Shown: positions 1 through 9,941 of the stretch, one piece after another
How the letters are laid out: each line of letters starts with the position of its first letter
Position numbering within the stretch: position 1 is the first letter of the stretch
NCBI RefSeq assembly: GCF_002843355.2
Contig: NZ_PJAI02000001.1
Location: 434,001 to 498,000, forward strand
Direction: 5' to 3'
DNA: 64,000 bases
Source of the DNA: Colwellia echini
GTDB lineage: Bacteria > Pseudomonadota > Gammaproteobacteria > Enterobacterales > Alteromonadaceae
Position numbers and translations under genes: made by a program
The notes under the pieces: generated by a model
What the model was told of the DNA's origin: nothing
The model's input: the letters and a program-made list of their open reading frames with translations, nothing else
Databases searched by the model: none

Positions 1-2
1 GT

Positions 3-1127
3 GGGCGTTATGAGCAAACCGATGTTACAAGTAGTGTAATGCAGCCTGTACCAACTGAAGTTTGGTGGAAAGGTGGTAGTGAGTGGCATACTCAATACTT
101 ACCTGGAGAAAACAACTTTTTAACCTTAGAAGGGGAGCACGATGTATTTCTTCCTATGATCGATTTAAGAGCGGACTTCACTGATGATCTCGTTGGTCGT
201 ATTTCTTGGGGGAAAACTATTTCTCGCGCACCTTTAGGTGATCTTGCTGGTGGCCGAACTTTATCGGGTAGTCCTAAAGTTGGTTCGCGTACCGGTAGTG
301 AAGGTAACACGAACTTACAGCCATTCGAATCAACAAACTTTGATTTAAGTCTTGAGTATTACTTTGCTGAAGGGAGTTATGCGTCAGTTGGTTATTTCCA
401 AAAAGACGTTGATCAATTTATAGGTTCGCAAGTCACTGAAACAACCATTGATGGTTTCTATGATATTTATCAAGGACCTCGTTGGGAGCAAGCGGTAAGT
501 GATGTTGAATCGAGAGGTGAGCAAGCAACAGACGTAGCTATTTTTGCTCAAATGCAGGCCAATGGCTCAGCACTTAATGACCAAGGTTACATAGTGCCTG
601 CGTCAGGCGACCCGTTAATGAATTGGGATATTACTCGACCATTTAATGCGCCAGATACTAAAACAGTGCAAGGTGTTGAATTAGCGTTTCAAACGTTATT
701 TGGTGAAACCGGTTTTGGTTTAGGTGTAAACGGTACAATTATTGAGGGTGATGTTGAATTTGACGTAGAAGACCTAGAGACGGCACAAACACCTTTAAAT
801 GGTTTAAGTAATTCAGCTAACTTCCAAGCTTTTTATGAAAAGCATGGCCTGTCGGTAAAAATCATGTATGCATGGCGTGATTCATATCTTATTGGTGTTG
901 GTCAAGACCAAGGCTCATCAGATAATCCACCACAGTTTGCAAAAGAATACGGTCAATGGGATATGAGTATTAATTACGACATAACTGATCGTTTTACTGT
1001 GTCGCTAGAAGGCGTGAACTTGAACAATGAAACTGAACAAGGCTACGGTCGTTACGAAGAGCAGTTCTTATTTGCTCGTGAGTACGGACCTCGTTTTGCT
1101 TTAGGCATTAGTTATGGTTTTCAGTAA
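3..1127 (+). CDS. TonB-dependent receptor, C-terminal part (5' end outside window)
   Basis: The reading frame is already open at base 3, so this is the last ~374 residues of a larger gene; the ATG at 39 is internal. The protein alternates short beta strands with aromatic residues and ends in ALGISYGFQ, as the last strand of a TonB-dependent outer-membrane barrel does. Segments such as NLQPFESTNFDLSLEYYF and DRFTVSLEGVNLNNETEQGY are typical of the carbohydrate-type receptors of Alteromonadales. The plug and TonB box lie outside the window. It is followed on the same strand by a sugar MFS transporter and a GH3 enzyme, so an oligosaccharide (probably beta-glucan) substrate is inferred. Family assignment is firm; substrate is not. 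Confidence 0.88.
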   Translation, partial: GRYEQTDVTSSVMQPVPTEVWWKGGSEWHTQYLPGENNFLTLEGEHDVFLPMIDLRADFTDDLVGRISWGKTISRAPLGDLAGGRTLSGSPKVGSRTGSEGNTNLQPFESTNFDLSLEYYFAEGSYASVGYFQKDVDQFIGSQVTETTIDGFYDIYQGPRWEQAVSDVESRGEQATDVAIFAQMQANGSALNDQGYIVPASGDPLMNWDITRPFNAPDTKTVQGVELAFQTLFGETGFGLGVNGTIIEGDVEFDVEDLETAQTPLNGLSNSANFQAFYEKHGLSVKIMYAWRDSYLIGVGQDQGSSDNPPQFAKEYGQWDMSINYDITDRFTVSLEGVNLNNETEQGYGRYEEQFLFAREYGPRFALGISYGFQ

Positions 1128-1181
1128 AACCTGCTAACCAGTGCTGCTTTTAGGACCCTAATGTGCGGCATAGTTAAAATG

Positions 1182-1215
1182 AAAGTGGCTTGAATAAGGA
1201 TATTCTTGCCACTTT
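1182..1215 (+). other. Intergenic hairpin between receptor and transporter genes
   Basis: AAAGTGGC (1182-1189) pairs with GCCACTTT (1208-1215), and GAATA pairs with TATTC inside it. No T-run follows, so this is not a classical terminator. It may protect the 3' end of the receptor mRNA or attenuate transcription into the transporter gene. The role is inference. Confidence 0.5.
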
Positions 1216-1272
1216 ACACTGACAACAATTAAATCTTTGTATTCTAAGTATATATTTATAGGAATTTCAATC

Positions 1273-2541
1273 ATGGCCAGTTCAGCCGTTATTATAGAAA
1301 ATCAAGGGGCTGAGTCTCCTACATCTGTTTCACAAAACAATCAATTTGCCTTAATTTCATTAACCACATTATTTTTTATGTGGGGATTCATTACTTGCCT
1401 GAACGATATTTTAATTCCTTATTTAAAAGACGCTTTTGCACTTTCTTATACCAAAGCGATGCTAGTGCAGTTTTGCTTTTTTGGCGCGTATTTTATTGTC
1501 TCATTACCTGCTGGCGCATTAGTCAGTAAAATTGGTTATAAGCGAGGTATTGTTGTTGGTTTAGCCGTTGCTTGTTTAGGTTGTTTATTATTTTATCCTG
1601 CATCAGTAATGGGTGTGTACGGTATTTTTTTACTGGCGTTATTTATTCTTGCTTCAGGAATTACTATTTTACAAGTATCCGCTAACCCTTTTGTTAGTGC
1701 GTTAGGACCAAGTAAAACAGCGTCATCTCGCTTAACAATGACCCAAGCATTTAATGCTTTGGGTACTACAGTGGCGCCATTTTTTGGTGCTTGGTTAATT
1801 TTTAATGGCATTGCCAGTGGCGTAGAGCAGAATGACAATGTTAGCTCAGAAGCGGTACAAATTCCTTATTTAATGTTAGCAGCTAGTTTAATGGTGTTAG
1901 CTGTTATATTTTCAAAACTCACTCTGCCTGACTTAGGACGAAACGATCAAGCGCAAATTTCACCTCGTAAAGCATGGAAATTCAAACACTTGAAATTAGG
2001 CGCTGTCGGTATCTTTTTATACGTAGGCGCAGAAGTGGCTATTGGTAGCTTTTTGGTCAGCTTTTTACATGAGCCTACAATTGCGGGCATGGAAGAAGCT
2101 GAAGCGGCACGCTTTATTGCTTATTATTGGGGCGGCGCAATGGTTGGTCGTTTTGTTGGTGCTTTTGTTATGCAATATATTGCTGCAGGTAAAGTACTCG
2201 CCTTTAACGCGGTAATGGTTATCGTATTAATAGCACTTGCCATTACTTGTGATGGTGCGGTTGCTATGTGGTCAATTATTGCCGTTGGTTTGTTTAACTC
2301 AATTATGTTTCCAACAATATTTAGTTTAGCTATTCAAGACCTTGGTGACGCAACAAGTAATGCCGCTGGTGTTTTATGTTTGGCTATCGTGGGTGGCGCT
2401 ATTGTTCCATTATTACAAGGGGTACTAGCCGATATGCTAGGTGTACAATTAGCGTTTATTTTACCTGCTGCATGTTATGTTTTTATCGCTTATTACGGCC
2501 TTAGTGGTTCAAAACCGGTAGCTATCAATGAAAAAGGATAA
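1273..2541 (+). CDS. Sugar MFS transporter, FucP/GluP type
   Basis: A 422-residue inner-membrane major facilitator of the fucose/glucose-galactose:H+ symporter type. The first membrane segment carries [18 protein letters not shown], a hallmark of this family, followed by about 12 hydrophobic segments. [19 protein letters not shown] and the later [18 protein letters not shown] are also typical. I chose the ATG at 1273 because AGGAA lies about 9 bases upstream; a TTG at 1237 in the same frame lacks a good ribosome site. It lies between a TonB-dependent receptor and a secreted GH3 enzyme, so it probably imports glucose or a short glucoside released outside the inner membrane. The exact sugar cannot be read from the sequence. 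Confidence 0.9.
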   Translation: MASSAVIIENQGAESPTSVSQNNQFALISLTTLFFMWGFITCLNDILIPYLKDAFALSYTKAMLVQFCFFGAYFIVSLPAGALVSKIGYKRGIVVGLAVACLGCLLFYPASVMGVYGIFLLALFILASGITILQVSANPFVSALGPSKTASSRLTMTQAFNALGTTVAPFFGAWLIFNGIASGVEQNDNVSSEAVQIPYLMLAASLMVLAVIFSKLTLPDLGRNDQAQISPRKAWKFKHLKLGAVGIFLYVGAEVAIGSFLVSFLHEPTIAGMEEAEAARFIAYYWGGAMVGRFVGAFVMQYIAAGKVLAFNAVMVIVLIALAITCDGAVAMWSIIAVGLFNSIMFPTIFSLAIQDLGDATSNAAGVLCLAIVGGAIVPLLQGVLADMLGVQLAFILPAACYVFIAYYGLSGSKPVAINEKG

Positions 2542-2545
2542 TATT

Positions 2546-5203
2546 GTGAAATATTCTAAAAAACATTCCTTAGCAGTAATAATAACTGCATTAATCGCGA
2601 CAAGTTTAACGGCTTGTGACAAAGCTAAAAATGACATCAGCTCGCAAGTAAGCATTCAAACTAATACTCAAGCAAGTACTCAAGAGAGCCATCAAGAAAC
2701 AGCTATTTCATTACAAAATACTCCAAGCCATAATTTAGCTATATGGCCTGCTATACAATCAGAAGTGATAGCCGATAAAAGTATTGAAATCAAAGTTAAG
2801 CAGCTTTTAGCAACTATGACATTAAAGCAAAAAATTGCACAAATGATACAGCCAGAAATCCGTGATATTACGGTAGAAGATATGCGTCGTTATGGTTTTG
2901 GCTCATACCTAAATGGCGGCGGGGCATTTCCTAATAATAATAAGCATTCAACGCCACAAGATTGGATTGATTTAGCTGAAACCATGTATCAAGCATCAAT
3001 AGATGACTCCGTTGATGGTAGTACTATTCCTACTATGTGGGGAACTGATGCAGTACATGGTCATAATAATGTTATTGGCGCGACTTTATTTCCCCACAAT
3101 ATTGGTTTAGGTGCGGCAAATAATCCTCAATTGATTGAAAAAATTGCCCAAGCAACAGCAACAGAAGTGATGACAACAGGTATCGATTGGGTATTTGCAC
3201 CAACAGTTGCCACTGTTCGAGACGATAGATGGGGCAGAGCCTACGAAGGTTACTCTGAAGATCCTGAAATTGTTAAAGTGTATGCTGCAGCGGTGGTACA
3301 TGGCTTACAAGGGCAAGCTGGCGAAGATTTTTTAGGTGATGATCGTGTTATCAGTACTGTTAAGCATTTTATAGGCGATGGCGGCACTGTAGGTGGCGAT
3401 GATCAAGGTGACAATATTAGCTCAGAAGAAGAGTTATACAAGTTGCATGCGCAAGGCTATGTAGGCGGCTTAACAGCTGGCGCACAATCAGTAATGGCGT
3501 CATTTAATACTTGGCATGGTAAAAAATTGCATGGCAGCCAATATTTATTAACCGATGTATTAAAAGGTAAAATGGGCTTTGATGGTTTTGTGGTGGGTGA
3601 TTGGAATGGTCATGGACAAATAGCCGGTTGTAGCAATGAAAATTGCCCGCAAGCGATTAATGCAGGTCTTGATATTTTCATGGTACCAACTGATGCATGG
3701 AAACCTTTATTAGAAAATACCATTGCCCAAGTTAACCAAGGCGTGATCCCTATGTCGCGTATTGATGATGCTGTTACGCGAATTTTGCGTGTGAAGTATA
3801 GAGCGGGAATATTCGATAAACCTAGCCCTGCCAACAGACAGTTTTCGGGCAAAACCGAATTGATTGGCAATGAAAAACACAGAGAAATAGCAAGGCAAGC
3901 AGTACGCGAGTCTTTAGTGTTACTTAAAAATGATAACCAGATATTACCATTATCGCCTAAGTTGAATATTTTATTAGCAGGCGATGCTGCTGATAATATT
4001 GGTAAGCAATCAGGTGGTTGGACTATTACTTGGCAAGGCACCAATAATGAAAATGCTGACTTTCCTGGCGGTAGTTCTATTTATGATGGTATTGCAGCAC
4101 AAGTAAAATCCGCTGGCGGTCATGTTGAATTAAGTGAAGATGGTAATTATACCAAAAAACCTGATGTTGCAGTTGTTGTTTATGGCGAAGAACCTTATGC
4201 CGAAGGCAATGGTGATAGAGAAAACTTATTGTATCAACGTGGTAGTAAAACTGATTTAGCTTTATTAAAGAAGTTTAAAGACCAAGGTATTCCTGTGGTG
4301 TCGGTATTTATTAGCGGTAGACCAATGTGGGTAAATGCTGAAATGAATGCCAGTGATGCTTTTGTTGCTGCTTGGTTACCTGGCTCTGAGGGTAAAGCCG
4401 TAGCGGATGTATTGTTAACCAATAAACAAGGAGAGCTGCAATATGACTTTACCGGTAAACTTTCTTTCTCTTGGCCTAACTCACCCGATCAAGTGGTAAA
4501 TAGATTTGATGAAAATTATCAACCGTTATTACCTTATGGTTTTGGTTTACAATACGGACAAACATCTACCGTACTTAACAACTTACCTGAAACTTATAAG
4601 TTAATAGAGAACAAATCAGGCCCTACTCAGATATTTAACGGTAAAGTAGAAAAGCCATGGAAAATGTATTTAATGGCTAACGAACTACAAACTCCTATTA
4701 CGTCAAGTAGTCAGCAGTTACCAGGTATTAATTACCGAACTATCGATAAAGTTATTCAAGAAGATGCTTTTAAAATTACTCTTGATGGCACAAGTAATGC
4801 CGGCTTTAGGTTTGTAACCGCCAATGGTTTTAATGAAGACATTTCTAGCGTTAAAAAAGATGATGCATCTTTGGTATTAACGATGAAAATTGATGAGTCG
4901 GTAAATAAACTCATTATTTTGTCTATGAACTGTGAAACCGTCAGTGATGAAGCGGGTAGTTGCCGTGCAGATATTGATATCAGTAAAGCGTTAAATAATC
5001 TGCCTAAAGAGCAGTGGGCTAATTTATCGATAAGCTTAGATTGCTTTGTAAAACAAGGTGTTAAATTTAATAAGATTATGGTGCCTTTAGCATTACATAC
5101 ACAAAGCCCATTAACCTTATCAATGAGTAATGCATACCTTGCACCAAATGCTAACAGTTCAAGTACTGATAATGTCAATATTGCTGTGGAGTGTGCACTT
5201 TAA
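2546..5203 (+). CDS. GH3 exo-beta-glucanase/beta-glucosidase lipoprotein
   Basis: An 885-residue glycoside hydrolase family 3 enzyme. A signal peptide ends in the lipobox SLTAC, so it should be a lipoprotein facing the periplasm or outside. The (alpha/beta)8 domain holds KHFIGDGGT and the nucleophile region GFVVGDWNGHGQ, with the catalytic Asp at about residue 352. The second domain starts near RESLVLLKNDNQILPLS. About 200 extra residues follow the core, as in marine exo-1,3/1,4-beta-glucanases such as ExoP. A GTG at 2546 has AAGGA 7 bases upstream and lies 4 bases after the transporter stop; an ATG at 2528 in the same frame would overlap the transporter. Exo-glucanase action on laminarin or cello-oligosaccharides is inferred. 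Confidence 0.92.
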   Translation: MKYSKKHSLAVIITALIATSLTACDKAKNDISSQVSIQTNTQASTQESHQETAISLQNTPSHNLAIWPAIQSEVIADKSIEIKVKQLLATMTLKQKIAQMIQPEIRDITVEDMRRYGFGSYLNGGGAFPNNNKHSTPQDWIDLAETMYQASIDDSVDGSTIPTMWGTDAVHGHNNVIGATLFPHNIGLGAANNPQLIEKIAQATATEVMTTGIDWVFAPTVATVRDDRWGRAYEGYSEDPEIVKVYAAAVVHGLQGQAGEDFLGDDRVISTVKHFIGDGGTVGGDDQGDNISSEEELYKLHAQGYVGGLTAGAQSVMASFNTWHGKKLHGSQYLLTDVLKGKMGFDGFVVGDWNGHGQIAGCSNENCPQAINAGLDIFMVPTDAWKPLLENTIAQVNQGVIPMSRIDDAVTRILRVKYRAGIFDKPSPANRQFSGKTELIGNEKHREIARQAVRESLVLLKNDNQILPLSPKLNILLAGDAADNIGKQSGGWTITWQGTNNENADFPGGSSIYDGIAAQVKSAGGHVELSEDGNYTKKPDVAVVVYGEEPYAEGNGDRENLLYQRGSKTDLALLKKFKDQGIPVVSVFISGRPMWVNAEMNASDAFVAAWLPGSEGKAVADVLLTNKQGELQYDFTGKLSFSWPNSPDQVVNRFDENYQPLLPYGFGLQYGQTSTVLNNLPETYKLIENKSGPTQIFNGKVEKPWKMYLMANELQTPITSSSQQLPGINYRTIDKVIQEDAFKITLDGTSNAGFRFVTANGFNEDISSVKKDDASLVLTMKIDESVNKLIILSMNCETVSDEAGSCRADIDISKALNNLPKEQWANLSISLDCFVKQGVKFNKIMVPLALHTQSPLTLSMSNAYLAPNANSSSTDNVNIAVECAL

Positions 5204-5262
5204 ATATTATTTTAAAATAAAACCAATTCCTTGCTCGTCTTGCTGATTTTCAGCCTAGTGTT

Positions 5263-5300
5263 AAGCCTATTATTAGCTCCTTTATAATAGGCTTTTTTTT
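5263..5300 (+). terminator. Rho-independent terminator after the glucan cluster
   Basis: AAGCCTATTAT (5263-5273) pairs perfectly with ATAATAGGCTT (5284-5294) and is followed by a run of T. It closes the receptor-transporter-GH3 unit and separates it from the binding-protein gene. Confidence 0.9.
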
Positions 5301-5493
5301 ATTTTAATTCTCTGTGTTTATTTGAACTCAAGTGATTGATTACTTGATCTAAAAAACTGTATAAGCAGAGTTTTAAGCATAATTAATGAAAACGTTAATA
5401 TATTTTATGATTAATTAGTGAACAGCTGTGCAAATGACATTTTCTTTTCTATACTTTAGCCATTCTTACTTTCATATTTATTGAAATATAATT

Positions 5494-6495
5494 TTGACAC
5501 TTAAAACACTTTCATTTTCGTTAGTCACTGCACTAACCGTAATTATAATAATTTTGTTGTGCTTGTATTTATCTAAACATTGGCAACAGCCTAAATATCC
5601 GGTAGTTATTGCCGTTTCTAAAACCCCTTTATCAACACCATTTTATGTCGCTAAAGCAATAAATGCTTTTGATGATACCTGCGTTAATGTTGAGTTTGAT
5701 GAAGTCGTTGGTGGGCAACGAGCGTTCGCTAAAGTACTAAATGGGGAAGTTGATTTTGGTACTAGCTCAGACTCCCTTATTGCTTTTAAAAGTTTAGAAG
5801 GTCAGCCTTTTGTTACTCATGCAATGTTTGTTCAGTCAGATAATGATGTAAAGTTTATTAGCCGTGCTTCAGCTAATTTTGAATCAGCACTTGACCTTAA
5901 AGGCCAACGTATTGGCGTCACCAAAGGAACCGCAAGCGAATACTTCTTAAGCACTTTATTAGCACTTGAAGGCTTAACGACTGAGGATGTAAGAGTTTAT
6001 TATTACGAACCTGAGCAACTCGTCAATGGCTTTATCGCGCAAGATATCGATGCGTTTATTCCTTGGGAGCCTTTTGGCTTTTACAGTGACCAACTGCTTT
6101 CAGGTATTATTAAGATACATGACACAAAAAGTTTGAATACGCTGAGTTTTAATTTAATTTCACCGACAGCGAATAATCTAGTTGTTGAAAAAGCTAAGTG
6201 TGTTATTCAAGGACTTGACCTTGCTATTGACTATATAACTTCACACCCTTTGGAATCAAAAGCGATAGTAATGAACGAACTGAATATCTCTACCGAATTT
6301 ATTGAATGGGTTTGGCCTGATTATATTTTTAAGTTGGGGTTAAATCAGTCATTAATACACAGTGTTGAATCTCAAGCTAATTGGGCTGTTGCCACTCAAA
6401 TGAGTCAGTATGATAATGTGCCTCATATAGAGCGCTTTATTGACAGCCGTGCAATGTTACAAATTATCCCCAATGCGGTAAACATCCCACAATAG
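5494..6495 (+). CDS. NMT1/SsuA-like solute-binding protein with N-terminal membrane anchor
   Basis: A 333-residue protein with one hydrophobic segment (about residues 7-26) and no clear cleavage site, then a type 2 periplasmic binding fold. Family features are KTPLSTPFYVAKAINAF at the N-terminus, the DLKGQRIGVTKGTASEYFL segment and IPWEPFG. These resemble the NMT1/THI5 and sulfonate/taurine binding proteins. The start is a TTG with no better in-frame ATG; it is the least certain start here. No ABC permease or ATPase gene is adjacent. Instead a membrane diguanylate cyclase begins 13 bases downstream, so a sensory rather than transport role is inferred. Ligand unknown. Confidence 0.8.
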   Translation: MTLKTLSFSLVTALTVIIIILLCLYLSKHWQQPKYPVVIAVSKTPLSTPFYVAKAINAFDDTCVNVEFDEVVGGQRAFAKVLNGEVDFGTSSDSLIAFKSLEGQPFVTHAMFVQSDNDVKFISRASANFESALDLKGQRIGVTKGTASEYFLSTLLALEGLTTEDVRVYYYEPEQLVNGFIAQDIDAFIPWEPFGFYSDQLLSGIIKIHDTKSLNTLSFNLISPTANNLVVEKAKCVIQGLDLAIDYITSHPLESKAIVMNELNISTEFIEWVWPDYIFKLGLNQSLIHSVESQANWAVATQMSQYDNVPHIERFIDSRAMLQIIPNAVNIPQ

Positions 6496-6508
6496 AGAAC
6501 TAATCGTG

Positions 6509-7813
6509 ATGAACATAAGCTTATTACAAAGGATTGCTTTTTTTACCTTAGGTTGCTTTGTATTATTTAGCTTATTAATTGGTAGCGTTATTTGGTCATC
6601 ACAAGAGATAAAGGCAGCTTTTACTCGAGAAAATTATGCTCAACAGCTGACTAATCAAACTAATATGCTACGGCAACTGATTAATAATAATAATATTTAT
6701 GACAAAAACTATAGTATTTATAACAAGCGCAATAAAGTTGATGATTGGCAAGCACTACAGGTAAAGCTTTCCAGTTTACTTGAGTCAGCGCCGGCTTTAA
6801 CCACTCACCAGCAATCAATTCAATCTAGCCTGGTTAGTCAAAACAATAATTTGCGAAACTTCTTTACGCTTATAAATAAAAATAAATTAAAAAATGCCAA
6901 TGTAGCAATAAAGACCCATTTGAAAGCTAGATTAATGACTCAGCTTGAGTCGATTAGAGCAGACTCTTTTCAGTTATCGGCAATTGCAGAAAAAGATATT
7001 TACGACACCATTAAACAACAAGCTTTTTTCATTATTTTAGTTTCTTCGGCGAGTATCATAGCCTTGATATTAGGGGCATTTAGTTTAACTTATATTGTAA
7101 GAAAGTCGCTTAATGAAGTTAAATCTGCTTTTGAGAAAAATGAAAGTGGTGATTTTCAACATATAGAGCTTTCCCACCATTCACAAGAGTTTGACAATAT
7201 AGTGGATGCATTTAATACGATGAATGACAAGTTAAGCGAAAGTACTATTTCGTTGACGGAAATGAAAAAAATTGTTGAAGAAAGAACACAAGTGTTAGAA
7301 AAATTATCAAAAACCGATGCGTTAACCAAAGTAGCTAACCGTCGAGCGCTTTTTGAACGAGCCAATATAGAGTTTTCACGTACTCTTCGTGGTAACCAAC
7401 AGTTGACCTTATTATTGCTCGATTGTGATTTATTTAAAAATATTAATGATGATTATGGTCATGTATTTGGTGATGAATTATTGGTACATATTTGTAATAT
7501 ATGCCAACAAGAAATACGTGATATCGACTTTTTAGCTCGTTATGGTGGTGAAGAGTTTATTATCGTGTTACCCAATTGCGATTTAAACGGAGGGATTGAA
7601 ACCGCTCACCGCATCCAAAGATCGTTAGCTAAAAACTGCCTGACTATAGGAGATAAAGAAGTTAAAGCAACCTTAAGTATTGGTGTTAGCATGTTTAACC
7701 AACGCCATAAAAGCTTAGAGCAATTAATTCATGACACCGACCAAGCTATGTATCAAGCTAAAAGAAATGGTCGAAATCGTGTTGAGGTACATAGCTATAC
7801 TAGCCTACATTAA
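6509..7813 (+). CDS. Membrane diguanylate cyclase (HAMP-GGDEF)
   Basis: A 434-residue protein predicted to make cyclic di-GMP from two GTP. It has a membrane segment near residues 8-28, a mostly helical periplasmic region of about 135 residues, a second membrane segment near 170-192, a HAMP-like linker and a GGDEF domain at the C-terminus. The active site reads RYGGEEF and an RxxD inhibitory site (RDID) sits exactly five residues before it, so the enzyme should be active and product-inhibited. ATG at 6509 directly follows an in-frame GTG at 6506, and either could be used. The close spacing with the binding protein upstream suggests co-expression and that this protein relays a periplasmic signal. 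Confidence 0.92.
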   Translation: MNISLLQRIAFFTLGCFVLFSLLIGSVIWSSQEIKAAFTRENYAQQLTNQTNMLRQLINNNNIYDKNYSIYNKRNKVDDWQALQVKLSSLLESAPALTTHQQSIQSSLVSQNNNLRNFFTLINKNKLKNANVAIKTHLKARLMTQLESIRADSFQLSAIAEKDIYDTIKQQAFFIILVSSASIIALILGAFSLTYIVRKSLNEVKSAFEKNESGDFQHIELSHHSQEFDNIVDAFNTMNDKLSESTISLTEMKKIVEERTQVLEKLSKTDALTKVANRRALFERANIEFSRTLRGNQQLTLLLLDCDLFKNINDDYGHVFGDELLVHICNICQQEIRDIDFLARYGGEEFIIVLPNCDLNGGIETAHRIQRSLAKNCLTIGDKEVKATLSIGVSMFNQRHKSLEQLIHDTDQAMYQAKRNGRNRVEVHSYTSLH

Positions 7814-7978
7814 TTTACTTTATATTATGAAAAGTTTAGTACCCGTTGCTAACCTAATCTGAGTTCGATGTATGAAAGTGAGTAGATTGCAAAAGTAAAA
7901 CTCTAACAAAGCATTGATAATGCTCGGTCAGTTGTATAACATCGCCACTTAGATAGAATATAAAATAGACGGACTTTA

Positions 7979-8518
7979 ATGAAAACCACAGCATCTCTCA
8001 TCGTATTATTGATAAGTATCTCCTTTCCTAGTTTTGCCAACTCAGCCGATAGCTACTCAGTCGATAGCTATTTAGGTATTGATTATGTGTATTCCGATAT
8101 TGAATTCACTGACGAGCGAACGAATCCTAACTCAATAGCAGTACGAGCAGGCTTTAGCATAAGCCGTATTGGTCTTGAAGCTCAGTATTTACAAGCAACG
8201 AATACTGATAATATTTACCGTCTGACATTCGATTTAGAGCAAAGCGCAGCTTTGTATTTATTGATGAAGTCTAAAGTATACAATGGTTACGGTGTAGACG
8301 TTTTAGCGGGTTATGCGAGTACGAAAATGCTAGTAACTGGTTCTGGAAATCCCTATAACGAAGAAGATACCTATCAAGGCTTATCTTGGGGAGTTGCCAT
8401 ACATAAAGAAATTCCTTATTTTGAACAAGCTAAAATCAGGCTAGGTTACCAATCCCTTTATCGTGATGATTACATGGAAATAACCGCTATTTCTTTAGGT
8501 GTAATGTATCAATTTTAG
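7979..8518 (+). CDS. Small outer-membrane beta-barrel protein
   Basis: A 179-residue secreted protein: signal peptide ending near SFA-NSADS, then about eight amphipathic strands ending in LGVMYQF with a terminal Phe, the usual signal for outer-membrane insertion. Length and strand pattern fit the OmpA-like/porin-family small barrels. It ends 33 bases before a lipoprotein gene on the same strand, so the two are probably co-transcribed. No catalytic residues are visible and the function is unknown. Confidence 0.72.
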   Translation: MKTTASLIVLLISISFPSFANSADSYSVDSYLGIDYVYSDIEFTDERTNPNSIAVRAGFSISRIGLEAQYLQATNTDNIYRLTFDLEQSAALYLLMKSKVYNGYGVDVLAGYASTKMLVTGSGNPYNEEDTYQGLSWGVAIHKEIPYFEQAKIRLGYQSLYRDDYMEITAISLGVMYQF

Positions 8519-8551
8519 TGTTCTCCCTCACTTTTCAGGAAAATCATCTAT

Positions 8552-9889
8552 ATGAAAGCTTTAACTAAAACAATTAATGTGATGCGCATTAAAAAAAGTC
8601 GTAAATATTCAGTATTTTTGAGCTTTGTAATAGCGTTAACCAGCTCAATGCTAACGGGTTGTGATACCGATAATAACTCGGCTGAATTGGCTAATGCGGT
8701 TGAAGTTGAGAGCTTGTTTGAACAAGGGTTACTTGTTGAAGAGATCACCATAAAAGGTGCTCACACTCGTATAAAAGCGGGTGAAACACAACAACTTAAC
8801 GCTATAGGTATAACTAATGGCGGTACTAATGTAGATGTAACTAATGATACAACGTGGAGTTCAAGTGATATTACTATTGCTACCGTTGATGAAAATGGTT
8901 TAGTTACCGGTATTGCTAACTCTGAAGTCAATCAAGGTATTGTCATAATTACAGCTACTAGCAACAGTACGGGGATTTCAGGTGAAGGGCAAATATCGGT
9001 AAGTGACGTTGTTGCAACAGGAATTAAGTTAAATCAACCAATGTCTGATGGCAGCAATATTAATACCTGTATCGCAGTGGGGATCACTGGCGATGTTACT
9101 TATGCTGATGGTTATATTTCAATGAATACTGCAAGTGGCATGAGCTTTAGTGTCGATGAAGCTAGTACTGCTACTATCGATAGTAACGGTATTCTCAACA
9201 CTTCTTCTGCAAACATCGAAACAACAAGTATTACCGCTACATTAGACGAGTTTACAGATACTTTATCAGTTACTGCTTCACCTGTTAATTTAGATGTTAT
9301 TGATATCTTATTTGATGATGAAATAATTGAAACGAGCACACTTGCTATGGGCGAACGTATGCTGGTTAATGGTCAGATAACACTAACGACAGGTGAAACT
9401 CTTTATAATATAGATACGGCTATTAATTGGTTACAAGCTGATGGTTCATATCTAGGAATAACCAGTACCGGTGATAACAAAGGCACGGTACTTGCGCTCA
9501 GAACCGGTGATACTCAACTGATTGGTAATTGTGGCGGGAAACAAACTGCGGTAACTATGACAGTTACTGGTGAAGATGACATTGAATCTATTGAAATTAA
9601 TCAAGATCTTGATATTTACATTGAGCCATTAGGCTCTATAGAATTAACATTAACCGCTGATTATACCGACAGCTCGCTCTCTAGTTTAAATGTTTCTGAA
9701 TTTGCATACTGGAGCATTGAAGAAAATGGTGCTCTGAAAGGCGAATATATCAATTTAGGTACAGACACAGCTAGCTATAAAGTTACTAGTATAATAGATG
9801 AAGCAAGTGACGTTACCGTTACTGCAACTTATAACGGTGAAGTGACTACGACAACAATCAATATTGAAGAACTTTCATCGAGCGAATAA
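8552..9889 (+). CDS. Lipoprotein with bacterial Ig-like (BIG2) domains
   Basis: A 445-residue lipoprotein. The signal peptide ends in the lipobox SMLTGC, after about 35 residues. The mature protein is acidic and rich in Thr, Ser, Asp and Asn. Residues ~65-150 form a BIG2-like repeat (IKAGETQQLNAIGITNGGT, then TTWSSSDITIATVDENGLVT), with weaker repeats after it. Such proteins sit on the cell surface and take part in adhesion or scaffold extracellular structures. It follows the small barrel gene by 33 bases, so an exported pair is plausible. Specific function unknown. Confidence 0.78.
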   Translation: MKALTKTINVMRIKKSRKYSVFLSFVIALTSSMLTGCDTDNNSAELANAVEVESLFEQGLLVEEITIKGAHTRIKAGETQQLNAIGITNGGTNVDVTNDTTWSSSDITIATVDENGLVTGIANSEVNQGIVIITATSNSTGISGEGQISVSDVVATGIKLNQPMSDGSNINTCIAVGITGDVTYADGYISMNTASGMSFSVDEASTATIDSNGILNTSSANIETTSITATLDEFTDTLSVTASPVNLDVIDILFDDEIIETSTLAMGERMLVNGQITLTTGETLYNIDTAINWLQADGSYLGITSTGDNKGTVLALRTGDTQLIGNCGGKQTAVTMTVTGEDDIESIEINQDLDIYIEPLGSIELTLTADYTDSSLSSLNVSEFAYWSIEENGALKGEYINLGTDTASYKVTSIIDEASDVTVTATYNGEVTTTTINIEELSSSE

Positions 9890-9941
9890 CTTTTAATACA
9901 TCACTCAATTGTTAGCGTTACTGCTATCTTTATTTTTAAAA

